Part shown: in pieces, positions 9,468-17,760 of the stretch
Numbering within the stretch: the first letter of the stretch is position 1
Layout: each line of letters opens with the position of its first letter
NCBI RefSeq assembly: GCF_002218085.1
Contig: NZ_BDUC01000004.1
Span: 717,792-781,791 of the forward strand
Direction of reading: 5' to 3'
Length of the DNA stretch: 64,000 nt
DNA from: Tolypothrix sp. NIES-4075
GTDB lineage: Bacteria > Cyanobacteriota > Cyanobacteriia > Cyanobacteriales > Nostocaceae
Notes under the pieces: model-generated
Seen by the model: only the letters and a program-made list of their open reading frames with translations
Told to the model about the DNA's origin: nothing
The model's database searches: none
Made by a program: the position numbers and the translations under genes

Positions 9468-9908
9468 ATGGAAGCCCAAATGCAAGAACCGGAATACAAA
9501 GAAACCAAGCCCCCAGAAGCAACTATGACAGATATCAACAATCAAACAGGAACCATAACCAAAATCCAGCCCACGGTGGAAACTCAGGATCAATTGCGAC
9601 AATACGGAGAACAAGTTTCGCGATTTTTGGCGACACTGCCCGAATATGTGGGAAACTTCTTCAATGAGTATAAACAGCCGCTAGTTAGCATTGGTTTAAT
9701 TTTGGGAGCGATTGTCAGCGTCAAGGTACTCTTGGCAGTATTGGATGCTTTGAATGATATTCCTTTAGTAGCACCTACCTTTGAGTTGATCGGTATTGGA
9801 TACTCTGCCTGGTTTGTTTACCGCTATTTACTCAAAGCCTCAACTCGTGAAGAGTTAACTAGTGAAATCACCACGCTTAAATCACAAGTTGTCGGCAAAG
9901 ACGATTAA
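9468..9908 (+). CDS. CAAD-domain membrane protein (CurT/CURT1-like)
   Basis: A 146-aa protein from the ATG at 9468 (a frame from 9417 adds 17 unlikely Cys/Ser-rich residues). After an acidic, polar N-terminus come an amphipathic segment (VSRFLATLPEYVGNFFNEYK), two TM helices (LVSIGLILGAIVSVKVLLAVLDAL and LIGIGYSAWFVYRYLL) and a basic/acidic helical tail. This is the CAAD domain, found alone or appended to cyanobacterial aminoacyl-tRNA synthetases and related to the thylakoid-curvature proteins CURT1/CurT. The likely location is the thylakoid membrane. CurT-like function is an inference from domain class only. Confidence 0.8.
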   Translation: MEAQMQEPEYKETKPPEATMTDINNQTGTITKIQPTVETQDQLRQYGEQVSRFLATLPEYVGNFFNEYKQPLVSIGLILGAIVSVKVLLAVLDALNDIPLVAPTFELIGIGYSAWFVYRYLLKASTREELTSEITTLKSQVVGKDD

Positions 9909-9994
9909 TAATTTAGCACCTACCCTCCAAGGGTAGGGCTAAGGATACAAAGCTTACCTGCGTGGTGTTTGATAGTTTAGCGAATAAATGATGA

Positions 9995-10028
9995 AGGATA
10001 AAGTATAAATTTTTATATACTTTATCCT
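9995..10028. terminator. Bidirectional hairpin terminator between convergent genes
   Basis: Perfect 13-base arms (AGGATAAAGTATA and its complement) lie between the convergent CAAD gene and the SLH gene and are AT-rich with T-tracts. A second hairpin, CCTACCCTCCAAGGGTAGG, lies at 9919-9937. Confidence 0.6.
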
Positions 10029-10091
10029 TCTCTTATCAAAGACTAAAGAGAAAATATTTTATCGTTTAGCCGATCGCTAGCATTACAAAAA

Positions 10092-11126
10092 TTATTGTGG
10101 CGAACGCACAATATTTTCCGATTGAATTGGTTGCAGCCTTCCCATTCGCACCAAAGCTTGATGAACCATCGCTGCTACCTCCGCACGGGTAGCTTCTCTG
10201 TTGGGAGCAAAAGTGTTTGGATCTGGATAGTTTACCACAAGATTATTTGCTGTAGCAGCCGCTGTCTTGCCAATGGCGTAGTTAGGAATCTCTTTGGCAT
10301 CTTTGAAGACGCTTAAAGTTTTATCAACCGCAGTAGGTTCTTTCAAATTTAATCCGCTGACAAGGGCAACTAAAACTTGCACTCGCGGAATTTTTTGGTT
10401 TGGTTTGAAGGTATTGTCAGGATAACCTTTGAGAAATCCGGTGTTGATAGCTTGCTTAATTGCTGGATTTGCCCAGTAATTTGATGGGATATCGTTAAAA
10501 GCGATCGCGTTCGTGGCAAGCTTATTATTGAAAGCTTCTTCTAGTATCGCCGCAAATTCCGCACGAGTTACAGGCTGATTTGGTCTAAAAGAATAATCCG
10601 GAAAGCCCTTAATAATCCTACGAGAAGAAAGAACATTAATAAACCGGCTTGCCCAGAAGTCATTAGGCACATCGTTAAATGCAATTGGCGGTGGAATGGT
10701 AGACTTTTGCTCAGAAGGAGTCACCACGCGAAATGGTTCTTGAATGTTAGGAGAAGGTGACAATTGCACCTGTGGTGGTGCCGCTGGAGCAACCGGAAAT
10801 GGCAAAATCAGCGTCGGAATCGCTCCTGGAGATGGAGAGGGATTTACTAAAGTAGGTTGATCTACAGTAGCAGGTGGAGCCGGCGGCGGTACAGTATTTA
10901 AATTCGAGTTTGCATTTGGTTGTATCTGAGTCGTAGGGGGAACCGCAACAGACGCTGTAGGAGAGGGTGACGGCAAAACGCTGAAGTTCCAGCCAGAATC
11001 TCTGCGGGAAAATGCCCAAAATAGAACTGCCCCAATAGTCGCAAAGGCAACCAGAATAGCAATGAATTCATCAAAGCCAAGGGCATTTCTTTGAGATGAC
11101 TCAGGGTCAGGAGGTGTGTTTGTCAT
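10092..11126 (-). CDS. Membrane-anchored S-layer homology (SLH) domain protein
   Basis: A 344-aa protein with one N-terminal TM helix (FIAILVAFATIGAVLFWAF), a Pro/Ser/Thr-rich linker of about 110 residues, and three SLH modules. The modules are marked by NDVPNDFWASRFINVL..GFPDYSFRPNQPVTRAEF, NDIPSNYWANPAIKQA..GYPDNTFKPNQKIPR, and KDAKEIPNYAIGKTAA..YPDPNTFAPNREATRAE. SLH modules bind secondary cell-wall polymer or peptidoglycan. In cyanobacteria such proteins tether the outer layers. No catalytic domain is present, so a structural role is inferred. Confidence 0.88.
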   Translation of the reverse strand: MTNTPPDPESSQRNALGFDEFIAILVAFATIGAVLFWAFSRRDSGWNFSVLPSPSPTASVAVPPTTQIQPNANSNLNTVPPPAPPATVDQPTLVNPSPSPGAIPTLILPFPVAPAAPPQVQLSPSPNIQEPFRVVTPSEQKSTIPPPIAFNDVPNDFWASRFINVLSSRRIIKGFPDYSFRPNQPVTRAEFAAILEEAFNNKLATNAIAFNDIPSNYWANPAIKQAINTGFLKGYPDNTFKPNQKIPRVQVLVALVSGLNLKEPTAVDKTLSVFKDAKEIPNYAIGKTAAATANNLVVNYPDPNTFAPNREATRAEVAAMVHQALVRMGRLQPIQSENIVRSPQ

Positions 11127-11267
11127 TGTAATTACCTTGGTAAAGGTAAAATTTGTATCTAAACAAATTAAGCCATAGATGGCACCTTTACACCACTGTT
11201 TTATTAAGATTCGGGGTTATCCCTAGCTTCAACGATAAGGGACTTCCAAAGAATAAATTAAGGAAAA

Positions 11268-11295
11268 AAAAATCAAGAGTCCAAACCTTGATTTT
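11268..11295. terminator. Short hairpin in the SLH/DUF2235 intergenic region
   Basis: AAAATCAAG and CTTGATTTT flank a 10-base loop, preceded by an A-run. It is terminator-like but lies upstream of both divergent genes, so it could instead be a leader hairpin. Confidence 0.3.
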
Positions 11296-11510
11296 AATGA
11301 TTATCATTATTGTTTATTAATTTTCTTTTTTGGAAGTATTTTATTTGATATTAAGATTTAATAAATTTCCTCGTCAACTGTTTTAACTGCCCTTGTATTC
11401 TGATTAGGAAAGTGAGAAAATGCCGATGTTAATTTCAAGCAATTTTTGCGCTTAACATTTATCAAAGGAGACATATGTTATGCGTTGATGGCTCTATGCC
11501 GAACCCACAT

Positions 11511-11713
11511 TCAGTAGACCGAAAAGTTTTCTAGAAGACTTACCAGGTCTTCATTTGAGCGAGAACACGCTATCCGCCGAAATCCTCCCAGGCTCTGCCT
11601 TTTGAACTATAGGATTATGAATGATCTCTTTGGCGATCGCTCTGGTCAGTTCCACAAACGTAGGTTCAAACCCTGATTCTTAGGTTAACTGACAAAAGTT
11701 TTCGGTCTACTGA
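11511..11713. mobile_element. MITE-like element with 20-bp terminal inverted repeats
   Basis: TCAGTAGACCGAAAAGTTTT at 11511-11530 and AAAAGTTTTCGGTCTACTGA at 11694-11713 are inverted repeats matching at 19 of 20 positions, 203 bp end to end, with no ORF inside. The size and lack of genes fit a non-autonomous miniature transposon. No clear target duplication is seen beyond a possible CAT. It ends 49 bases before the DUF2235 start, so it could carry or displace the promoter of the hydrolase/dioxygenase/catalase-like cluster. The rest of 11127-11762 holds no gene. Confidence 0.6.
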
Positions 11714-11762
11714 CATTTAATAAAAAGTTGATTTGATTACTCAAAGGTTTTGAAATACAACT

Positions 11763-12770
11763 ATGAAACGTATTGTAGTTTGCTGTGATGGAACCTGGCA
11801 ACAGTTAACAAGTCCTTACCCAAGCAATATAGTTAAGCTGGCTCAATCTGTCAAACCGATCGCCCATGACGGGGTTACACAGATCATATTTTATGACGAG
11901 GGCATTGGAACCGAGAGTCAAAAGGTTTTAGGTGGAGCTACCGGACTAGGAATCGATAGAAATATAGAAGATGGCTACCGATTTCTTAGTCTCAACTATG
12001 TTCCTGGTGACGAAATCTATCTGTTCGGCTTCAGTCGCGGTGCTTACACAGTTAGGAGTCTAGCGGGGATGATTTATTGCTCCGGTCTTTTAGACCGTCC
12101 CCATGTGACCAAAGCACACGAAGCTTACGAGCTTTACCGTAACCGAGGTATTAAACCCAGAGATGAGGACGCAAGTAAATACCGTAAAGAATACGGAGAG
12201 CGCGTCCCGATCACCTTGCTTGGTTGTTTTGATACCGTCGGTGCCCTTGGTATTCCTGGAATACCCGCCTTCAGCAAGTTGCACGAACAGCTGAATAAAC
12301 GCTACAGATTCCATGACACTACTTTAAACAAATGTGTTGAGAATGCATTGCACGCTGTGGCGATCGACGAAATACGCGAAGTATTTGATGTAACTCCCAT
12401 GAAAAAGCATCCTGAGGCTGAAAACCAGCGAGTGATTCAAAAATGGTTTCCAGGTTCGCATGGTTGCGTTGGCGGTGGAACCGAAGAATACAGCGGCTTA
12501 TCAGATGCTGCCTTACAGTGGATGATTGATTCCATCGGTGTCCTGGGATTGGGGCTTGACTTAGATCCAAGTGTGATTCCGACAGGCATTAACCCCGATT
12601 ATGAATGTGACTTTAAGAACGATGCTGGATTCTTTAAATTGGCAGGAATCAAGTTTCGTGAAGTCGGCGATGCTATTGAAGATCTTCATGAAAGCACGGT
12701 TAACCGTTTGAAAAGTCGCAAAGACTATCGACCCAAGAATCTACTTCATATTATCGACAAACTGAATTAA
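11763..12770 (+). CDS. DUF2235 alpha/beta hydrolase (phospholipase-like)
   Basis: A 335-aa protein of the DUF2235 family, the fold also used by type VI secretion phospholipase effectors of the Tle1 group. The start RIVVCCDGTWQ, the FYDEGIGT loop and the nucleophile elbow GFSRGA (Ser91) are conserved, and HAVAIDEIREVF and PGSHGCVGGG probably hold further active-site residues. No signal peptide is present, so it acts in the cytoplasm or at membranes. It is the first of three co-directional genes. The next encode a cyclooxygenase-like dioxygenase and a catalase-related protein, suggesting it may free a fatty acid from lipid for them. That link is inference. Confidence 0.82.
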   Translation: MKRIVVCCDGTWQQLTSPYPSNIVKLAQSVKPIAHDGVTQIIFYDEGIGTESQKVLGGATGLGIDRNIEDGYRFLSLNYVPGDEIYLFGFSRGAYTVRSLAGMIYCSGLLDRPHVTKAHEAYELYRNRGIKPRDEDASKYRKEYGERVPITLLGCFDTVGALGIPGIPAFSKLHEQLNKRYRFHDTTLNKCVENALHAVAIDEIREVFDVTPMKKHPEAENQRVIQKWFPGSHGCVGGGTEEYSGLSDAALQWMIDSIGVLGLGLDLDPSVIPTGINPDYECDFKNDAGFFKLAGIKFREVGDAIEDLHESTVNRLKSRKDYRPKNLLHIIDKLN

Positions 12771-12920
12771 TCTCTTAATAATGTTGTTTCAAGGAGTGCC
12801 TGCTGCTTTAGCGCTCCTACTGATGTTTTAGTCTTGCCAAAACCATTAGCAGAAATAACCCTTATTTTCAAACAGAAGCAAGCGATTAAGTCAACAAGCG
12901 ATTCTAAAAGAGAAACAATT

Positions 12921-14558
12921 ATGACCGCAAAAAGAGACACATCAAGAGATGGATTTAGAAACCAACTTGAGACGACTGTTTTAACTGGCTTGAAACCAAT
13001 TTGGAACTTTATTCAAAGCAATCCAGGTTTCGCCAAAAAAGTCAACAAAACTCTCATTAATAATGCCATATTAAAAATTCCGACTCGTCCATATCCGTTT
13101 AGTACAATGTCTCCCTATACATCCTGGGATTCGTTGATTGATCGAACATATTCGGGACTCCAACTACCACCGCTAGATTGGAAACCCTTGACTAATGAAA
13201 ACTATATCGGTATTAATTTAACGCCTGCGGAAAAGTTTGAGAAAAATCTGCCCCCGATTCAAGATTTGGAGGTTTTGTATCGCAAAACCGGGGAAACGAA
13301 ATACTCGCCTAAATCCTCTCTAATTTTCCCCTATTTTGTTCAATGGTTTACAGATAGCTTTCTGAGAACCGATCGCCACGATCCGCGCCGGAATAGTTCC
13401 AACCACCACATCGATATGTGCAATGTCTATGGGTTAAATCCCAAGATTACACATTTGCTGCGATCGTATCAAGGCGGTAAGCTAAAAAGCCAAATTCTGA
13501 ATGGGGAAGAATATCCTCTCTTTTATTATGACGAAGATGGAAAACCCAAAGAAGAATTTAACGGGTTGCCCCATCTTTACACCGACGACACTCCAAAAGC
13601 AGAAACGTTCCCTCCAGAAAAGAAACAGAAGCTGTTTGCGATGGGGTTGGAAATAGAACGAGCAAACGTGCAAATCGGCTATGTGATGCTGAATGTTCTT
13701 TCCTTAAGGGAACATAATCGCGTGTGCGATCTGTTGGCAAAAAATTATCCAACTTGGGACGATGAACGCCTTTTCCAAACGGCAAGAAATATTGTCATGG
13801 CTGAATTTCTCAAGATTGTCTTAGAAGATTACATCAACCACATCACTCCCTATCACTTTCAATTTTTCACCGATCCTTTGGCGTTCACTGATGAAAAGTG
13901 GTATCGCCATAACTGGATGTCGGTGGAATTTAGTTTAGTTTATCGTTGGCATAGTATGCTACCCGATACTTTAATGTATAACGGGCAAAAGCTTCCCATG
14001 CCTGCCTCGATGTGGAACAACGATATGATTATCAGTAAAGGATTAGGAGCCATCTTTGAAGAAAGCTGTTCCCAACCCGCAGCGCAACTGAGTTTATTCA
14101 ATACGCCTGAATTTCTAATTCCCACAGAAATAGCTAGTATTCGTATGGGTCGTGAGGCAAAATTAAGAAGCTATAACGATTATCGGGAATTATGCAAGTA
14201 TCCCCGCGTAACCAACTTCAATCAGATTAGTGGCGATGAAAAAGTCCAACAAGAACTGCAACGATTGTACGGTCATGTAGATAATATTGAGTTGTATGTA
14301 GGACTCTACGCAGAAGATTTGCGTCCAAATTCCGCCTTACCACCCTTAGTGGGACGACTAATAGGAATTGATGCCTTTTCTCAGGCGTTTACCAATCCTC
14401 TGCTAGCAGAAAGTGTCTTCAATCCAGAAACTTTTTCACCAATAGGTTGGGAAGAAATTCAGAATACAAAAACTCTCTCCCAAGTAGTGCATCGCAATAT
14501 TCCCCAAGGTAAAAACTATCGAATTTCGTTTTATCGGGAAAATTGGCACCCAGTTTGA
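12921..14558 (+). CDS. Cyclooxygenase-like heme peroxidase (fatty-acid dioxygenase family)
   Basis: A 545-aa protein from the ATG at 12921; a TTG-started frame at 12834 adds 29 residues unlike the family. It aligns by eye with animal prostaglandin H synthase over most of its length: HHIDMCNVYGLNP..GGKLKSQ, LREHNRVCDLLAKNYPTWDDERLFQTAR, EFSLVYRWHSMLPDTL and the C-terminal LYGHVDNIELYVGL. Tyr341 matches the catalytic radical Tyr385 and His344 the proximal heme ligand His388. The distal heme pair appears as Gln141 with Asp145 where COX has His207, so peroxidase activity may be altered. The EGF-like and membrane-binding N-terminus of animal COX is absent. It probably converts an unsaturated fatty acid to a hydroperoxide. 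Confidence 0.88.
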   Translation: MTAKRDTSRDGFRNQLETTVLTGLKPIWNFIQSNPGFAKKVNKTLINNAILKIPTRPYPFSTMSPYTSWDSLIDRTYSGLQLPPLDWKPLTNENYIGINLTPAEKFEKNLPPIQDLEVLYRKTGETKYSPKSSLIFPYFVQWFTDSFLRTDRHDPRRNSSNHHIDMCNVYGLNPKITHLLRSYQGGKLKSQILNGEEYPLFYYDEDGKPKEEFNGLPHLYTDDTPKAETFPPEKKQKLFAMGLEIERANVQIGYVMLNVLSLREHNRVCDLLAKNYPTWDDERLFQTARNIVMAEFLKIVLEDYINHITPYHFQFFTDPLAFTDEKWYRHNWMSVEFSLVYRWHSMLPDTLMYNGQKLPMPASMWNNDMIISKGLGAIFEESCSQPAAQLSLFNTPEFLIPTEIASIRMGREAKLRSYNDYRELCKYPRVTNFNQISGDEKVQQELQRLYGHVDNIELYVGLYAEDLRPNSALPPLVGRLIGIDAFSQAFTNPLLAESVFNPETFSPIGWEEIQNTKTLSQVVHRNIPQGKNYRISFYRENWHPV

Positions 14559-14654
14559 TGAGCTAATGAATTTGGGTGTGTAACGAATGATAAAACACAC
14601 CCTACTTGTTAAATACACATCAAGTATTTTCTAATTAATCCTACCTTTAAAAAA

Positions 14655-15836
14655 ATGAAACTATTTACCGAATATCCAGAAAAAGACGAAACTAAATATT
14701 GCGCTCTTATGAGTGAGCTAGTCAAAAAGAACATGGACAATCTTTACGGAGGTGAGAAGAAAAAAACTGCAAAGAGAGATACTCACTCAAAAACCCACGC
14801 TGCTGTTCAAGGAACTTTAGAAATCTTTGACTTTGATGAAGCAGCAATTAAGCAGGAATTGAGCAAACGCGCCTCATTAACTTCAGATCAACTTTCTGCC
14901 ATTTCCCTAAAACAAGGTTTATTTGCCAAACCGAAACAATATCCGGTTTGGCTACGATTTGCTAGTGGTGCGTTTTCAGTAGAGAATGATTATAAAGGAG
15001 ATACGCGCTCGATGGCTATAAAAGTGATGGGGGTAGAAGGAGAACGACTACCGCAAAGTCACGAGTTAAAAACCCAAGATATTATTGTCCACAATACCGA
15101 ATTCTTTTTTATTAGAACCATCAAAGACTTCTACGGCTTTTTTTTGCAGGTTTATCGAGCAAAGCTGTCTCCGTTTCTTATACCGTTCATACTTTTATGG
15201 AAAAAGTTGCATCCCTACGAAATCTCACTTCTAGAAACGAGTTTTAAACGGTTTCCCAAAACTTTGCTCATAGAACGCTATTGGAGTGCTTCAGCTTATT
15301 CTTTGGGACTCAAACCTGATTTTGACCCATCACAACCAGGTCGAGTTCCTGTGGAATATCCGGTTGTGATAAAGTTTGGATTTACTCCAGTTTCCAGTCA
15401 ACCACCTCATCAACAACTTCCTCTCGAATCCAGACCAGAAAGTGAGCTTCAACGTGCCAAAGAGGAAGGTAAAGAGGACAACTACTACCGAGAAGATATC
15501 ATTCAAGCTTTAGCAAAGCCTGATGCTGAATACTGTTGGGACTTTCAAATCCAATTTCAAACTAGCCCAGAGATGTCGATTGATGATACCACCATTGTTT
15601 GGAATGAAAAGGAATCACCTTTCTTTACAGTTGGTCGTCTGATAGTTAAGCATCAGAAGGTTGATTCTCCCTTAGAAAATGACTTTGGAGAAAATCTCAG
15701 TTTTTCTCCTGCGAATGGTTTAGCAGTGCATCGTCCGGTCGGTGCAATCAATCGATTACGCAGCATTGTTTATCATATCGTTGCTGATAACCGTCACGAA
15801 AAACGAGGAGTCAAATATCAGGAACCAACTGCCTAA
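14655..15836 (+). CDS. Catalase-related heme protein (allene-oxide-synthase-like)
   Basis: A 393-aa protein, shorter than monofunctional catalases (about 480 aa or more). Catalase landmarks remain: distal His48 in KTHAAVQG, Asn147 in IVHNTEFFFIR, the RFASG segment, and a C-terminal R-x-x-x-Y (Arg369, Tyr373) for proximal heme ligation. The residue before the distal His is Thr (Thr47), as in coral allene oxide synthase, where true catalases have Val. It follows the COX-like gene by 96 bases on the same strand. Taken together it probably rearranges fatty-acid hydroperoxides instead of degrading H2O2; this is inferred, not shown. Confidence 0.8.
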   Translation: MKLFTEYPEKDETKYCALMSELVKKNMDNLYGGEKKKTAKRDTHSKTHAAVQGTLEIFDFDEAAIKQELSKRASLTSDQLSAISLKQGLFAKPKQYPVWLRFASGAFSVENDYKGDTRSMAIKVMGVEGERLPQSHELKTQDIIVHNTEFFFIRTIKDFYGFFLQVYRAKLSPFLIPFILLWKKLHPYEISLLETSFKRFPKTLLIERYWSASAYSLGLKPDFDPSQPGRVPVEYPVVIKFGFTPVSSQPPHQQLPLESRPESELQRAKEEGKEDNYYREDIIQALAKPDAEYCWDFQIQFQTSPEMSIDDTTIVWNEKESPFFTVGRLIVKHQKVDSPLENDFGENLSFSPANGLAVHRPVGAINRLRSIVYHIVADNRHEKRGVKYQEPTA

Positions 15837-16154
15837 CTTTTCACAGGAATTATTAACTATAAAATGCTTTAAACTAAAAATATTTCAACATGCACCTCTG
15901 CTTCAGAAAAAATTACTTTGCGTCCCAGGAAGCAAATAACTAGACTTTAGCTTTTAAAGCTAAGTAAACTGAAAACAGAAGAGCAAATTAGGGGTATAGC
16001 CCCTCACAGAAAGATTTTTCGTCATTCCACACAATTGTAGAGACGTTCCAGACCGAACGTCTCTACGAGGGTTTTTTGGTAAAATGAGGAGTCAACCTAC
16101 CCATTCGCTCTTCTATATCCTTCGGTGGGTGCCGACGATAACCAAAAACACGCT
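15837..16154. other. Intergenic region between catalase-like gene and hom
   Basis: No gene. It contains the GTAGAGACGTTCC-type palindrome at 16037-16066, placed between convergent genes where it could serve as terminator. Confidence 0.4.
16037..16066. repeat. Interspersed palindrome, GTAGAGACGTTCC type
   Basis: Arms GTAGAGACGTTC and GAACGTCTCTAC (one arm reads CGAACG) with a short loop. It is the same family as 8752-8780 and 62520-62548. Confidence 0.8.
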
Positions 16155-17453
16155 TCACAGCACTCGCAGCAAACTAGGAATGCTGTCTATCGCTTCTAAG
16201 GTGTTAATTTCTGCCAATGCTTGCCGAAAATTGCCTTCGCGTACATCGTGGGTGACTACAACAATTTCTGCTAGTTCTCCTTGAAAACCTGTTTGCACAA
16301 TTGACTCTAAGCTGACACCATACGTGCCAAAGCAAGTGCCCAATTTACCGATTACTCCGGGTTGGTCTTTTGTGAGGAAACGAGCGTAAAATCGGGTAAT
16401 TAGTTCTGCCATTGGCACAATTTGGCAGTAATCTTGATGAGCGCAACCTAACAGGGGATTTGGGCTAGCTGTACTGGTTTTGAGAGCCGCAACTAAATTT
16501 AATATATCTGAGGATACTGCACTGGCTGTTGCTCCAGCACCAGCACCAGGACCAAAAAACATCACCTGTTTTAGAGGTTCGCCTTCAACGAGAATAGCGT
16601 TATAAACGCCGTTAATGCTGGCTAATGGATGTTCTTTGGGTAATAAGGTGGGATGAACTCTGACGGAGAGGGGAGGGGGGGAGGAGGGGGAAGGGGTGAT
16701 TGTTTTGGCGATCGCCAACAATTTAATCACAAATCCCAATTTCTCGGCGTAGGCAATATCTGTTTTACTAACTTGCCGAATTCCTTCACTATAAACGTCT
16801 TGCAACTTAATCCGTCCACCGAAAGCTAATGATGCGAGGATGGCAATTTTATCTGCTGCGTCTAAGCCATCCACATCCGCTGTGGGGTCAGCTTCAGCGT
16901 AACCCAACTTTTGAGCATCAGCTAAAACATCACTAAAGTTACTACCTTCGGTTTGCATCCGCGTGAGGATGTAGTTAGTTGTACCGTTTACGATACCTGT
17001 GACGGTGTGAATGCGATTCACACTTAAAGATTGCTTCAAAGGTTGAATTACTGGAATACCGCCACCAACAGCGGCTTCTAGCATTACATATACCCCGGCT
17101 TTATTGGCAGCGGTGAAAATTTCATCACCAAAACGAGCGATCGCTGCTTTGTTGGCAGTGACAACATGCTTACCATTTTCAATCGCTTTCAAAATAAGCG
17201 ATCGCGCCGGCTCTAATCCCCCAATCAATTCCACAACAATATCTACCGCCTGGTCATTGACAATTGCCTCTAAATCTGTAGTCAAAACATTTTTTGCTAA
17301 TTCTACAGCACGGGGTAATTGGAGCGATCGTACTCCTACCCGATGTATTTCTATCTCTCGTAACAACGGGTGACGTCCGTTCAAATCTTGCAACAACTGC
17401 ACCGTACCCGTCCCCACCGTGCCTAATCCTAGTATTCCCAGTTTCACACCCAC
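16155..17453 (-). CDS. hom: Homoserine dehydrogenase
   Basis: A 432-aa enzyme reducing aspartate semialdehyde to homoserine on the way to threonine and methionine. It has an N-terminal Rossmann motif GILGLGTVGTG, VTANKAAIA, the catalytic-domain block GIVNGTTNYILTRM..DVDGLDAADKIAILA, and a C-terminal ACT domain (DQPGVIGKLGTCFGTYGVSLESI) for feedback control by threonine. An odd in-frame Pro/Ser-rich run (ITPSPSSPPPLS, bases about 16660-16700) interrupts the catalytic part and looks like an intergenic-type purine/pyrimidine tract that has entered the gene. Confidence 0.96.
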   Translation of the reverse strand: MGVKLGILGLGTVGTGTVQLLQDLNGRHPLLREIEIHRVGVRSLQLPRAVELAKNVLTTDLEAIVNDQAVDIVVELIGGLEPARSLILKAIENGKHVVTANKAAIARFGDEIFTAANKAGVYVMLEAAVGGGIPVIQPLKQSLSVNRIHTVTGIVNGTTNYILTRMQTEGSNFSDVLADAQKLGYAEADPTADVDGLDAADKIAILASLAFGGRIKLQDVYSEGIRQVSKTDIAYAEKLGFVIKLLAIAKTITPSPSSPPPLSVRVHPTLLPKEHPLASINGVYNAILVEGEPLKQVMFFGPGAGAGATASAVSSDILNLVAALKTSTASPNPLLGCAHQDYCQIVPMAELITRFYARFLTKDQPGVIGKLGTCFGTYGVSLESIVQTGFQGELAEIVVVTHDVREGNFRQALAEINTLEAIDSIPSLLRVL

Positions 17454-17494
17454 AAGTTTTATACCAATTTGAGATTTGAGATTTTCGTTTCTTC

Positions 17495-17617
17495 AGGACT
17501 TACGCAATTGTTACGCAAAAAACATAAATATACGCTTGTAGTAAGCGCGAAGAGCGCTTATTTTAGGCACTGAAGTGTCTACTACGAGTAAAATTACGTG
17601 CAGTTACGTAAGCCCTA
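17495..17617. repeat. Repeat with AGGACTTACG / CGTAAGCCCT ends
   Basis: A 123-bp unit with imperfect terminal inverted repeats (AGGACTTACGCA against AGGGCTTACGTA), no ORF. The ends match those of the hairpin at 31979-32040, so it belongs to a dispersed non-coding family. A further short inverted repeat, TGTAGGGGCG..CACCCCTA, lies at about 17640-17670. Nothing else is seen in 17454-17760. Confidence 0.6.
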
Positions 17618-17760
17618 TTTTTTATATACACAAAAACAATTGTAGGGGCGTATGGACATACACCCCTAACAAAGGCTACTAAATATTATCTAGCAAGAGT
17701 TTTGAATTAAAGACTTTACATTTTGAATCCAAAATCCAAAATCTAAAATCCAAAATCGAA

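Noticed and set aside
12834..12920. N-terminal extension of the COX-like protein from a TTG
   Set aside because: No family similarity; the ATG at 12921 fits better.
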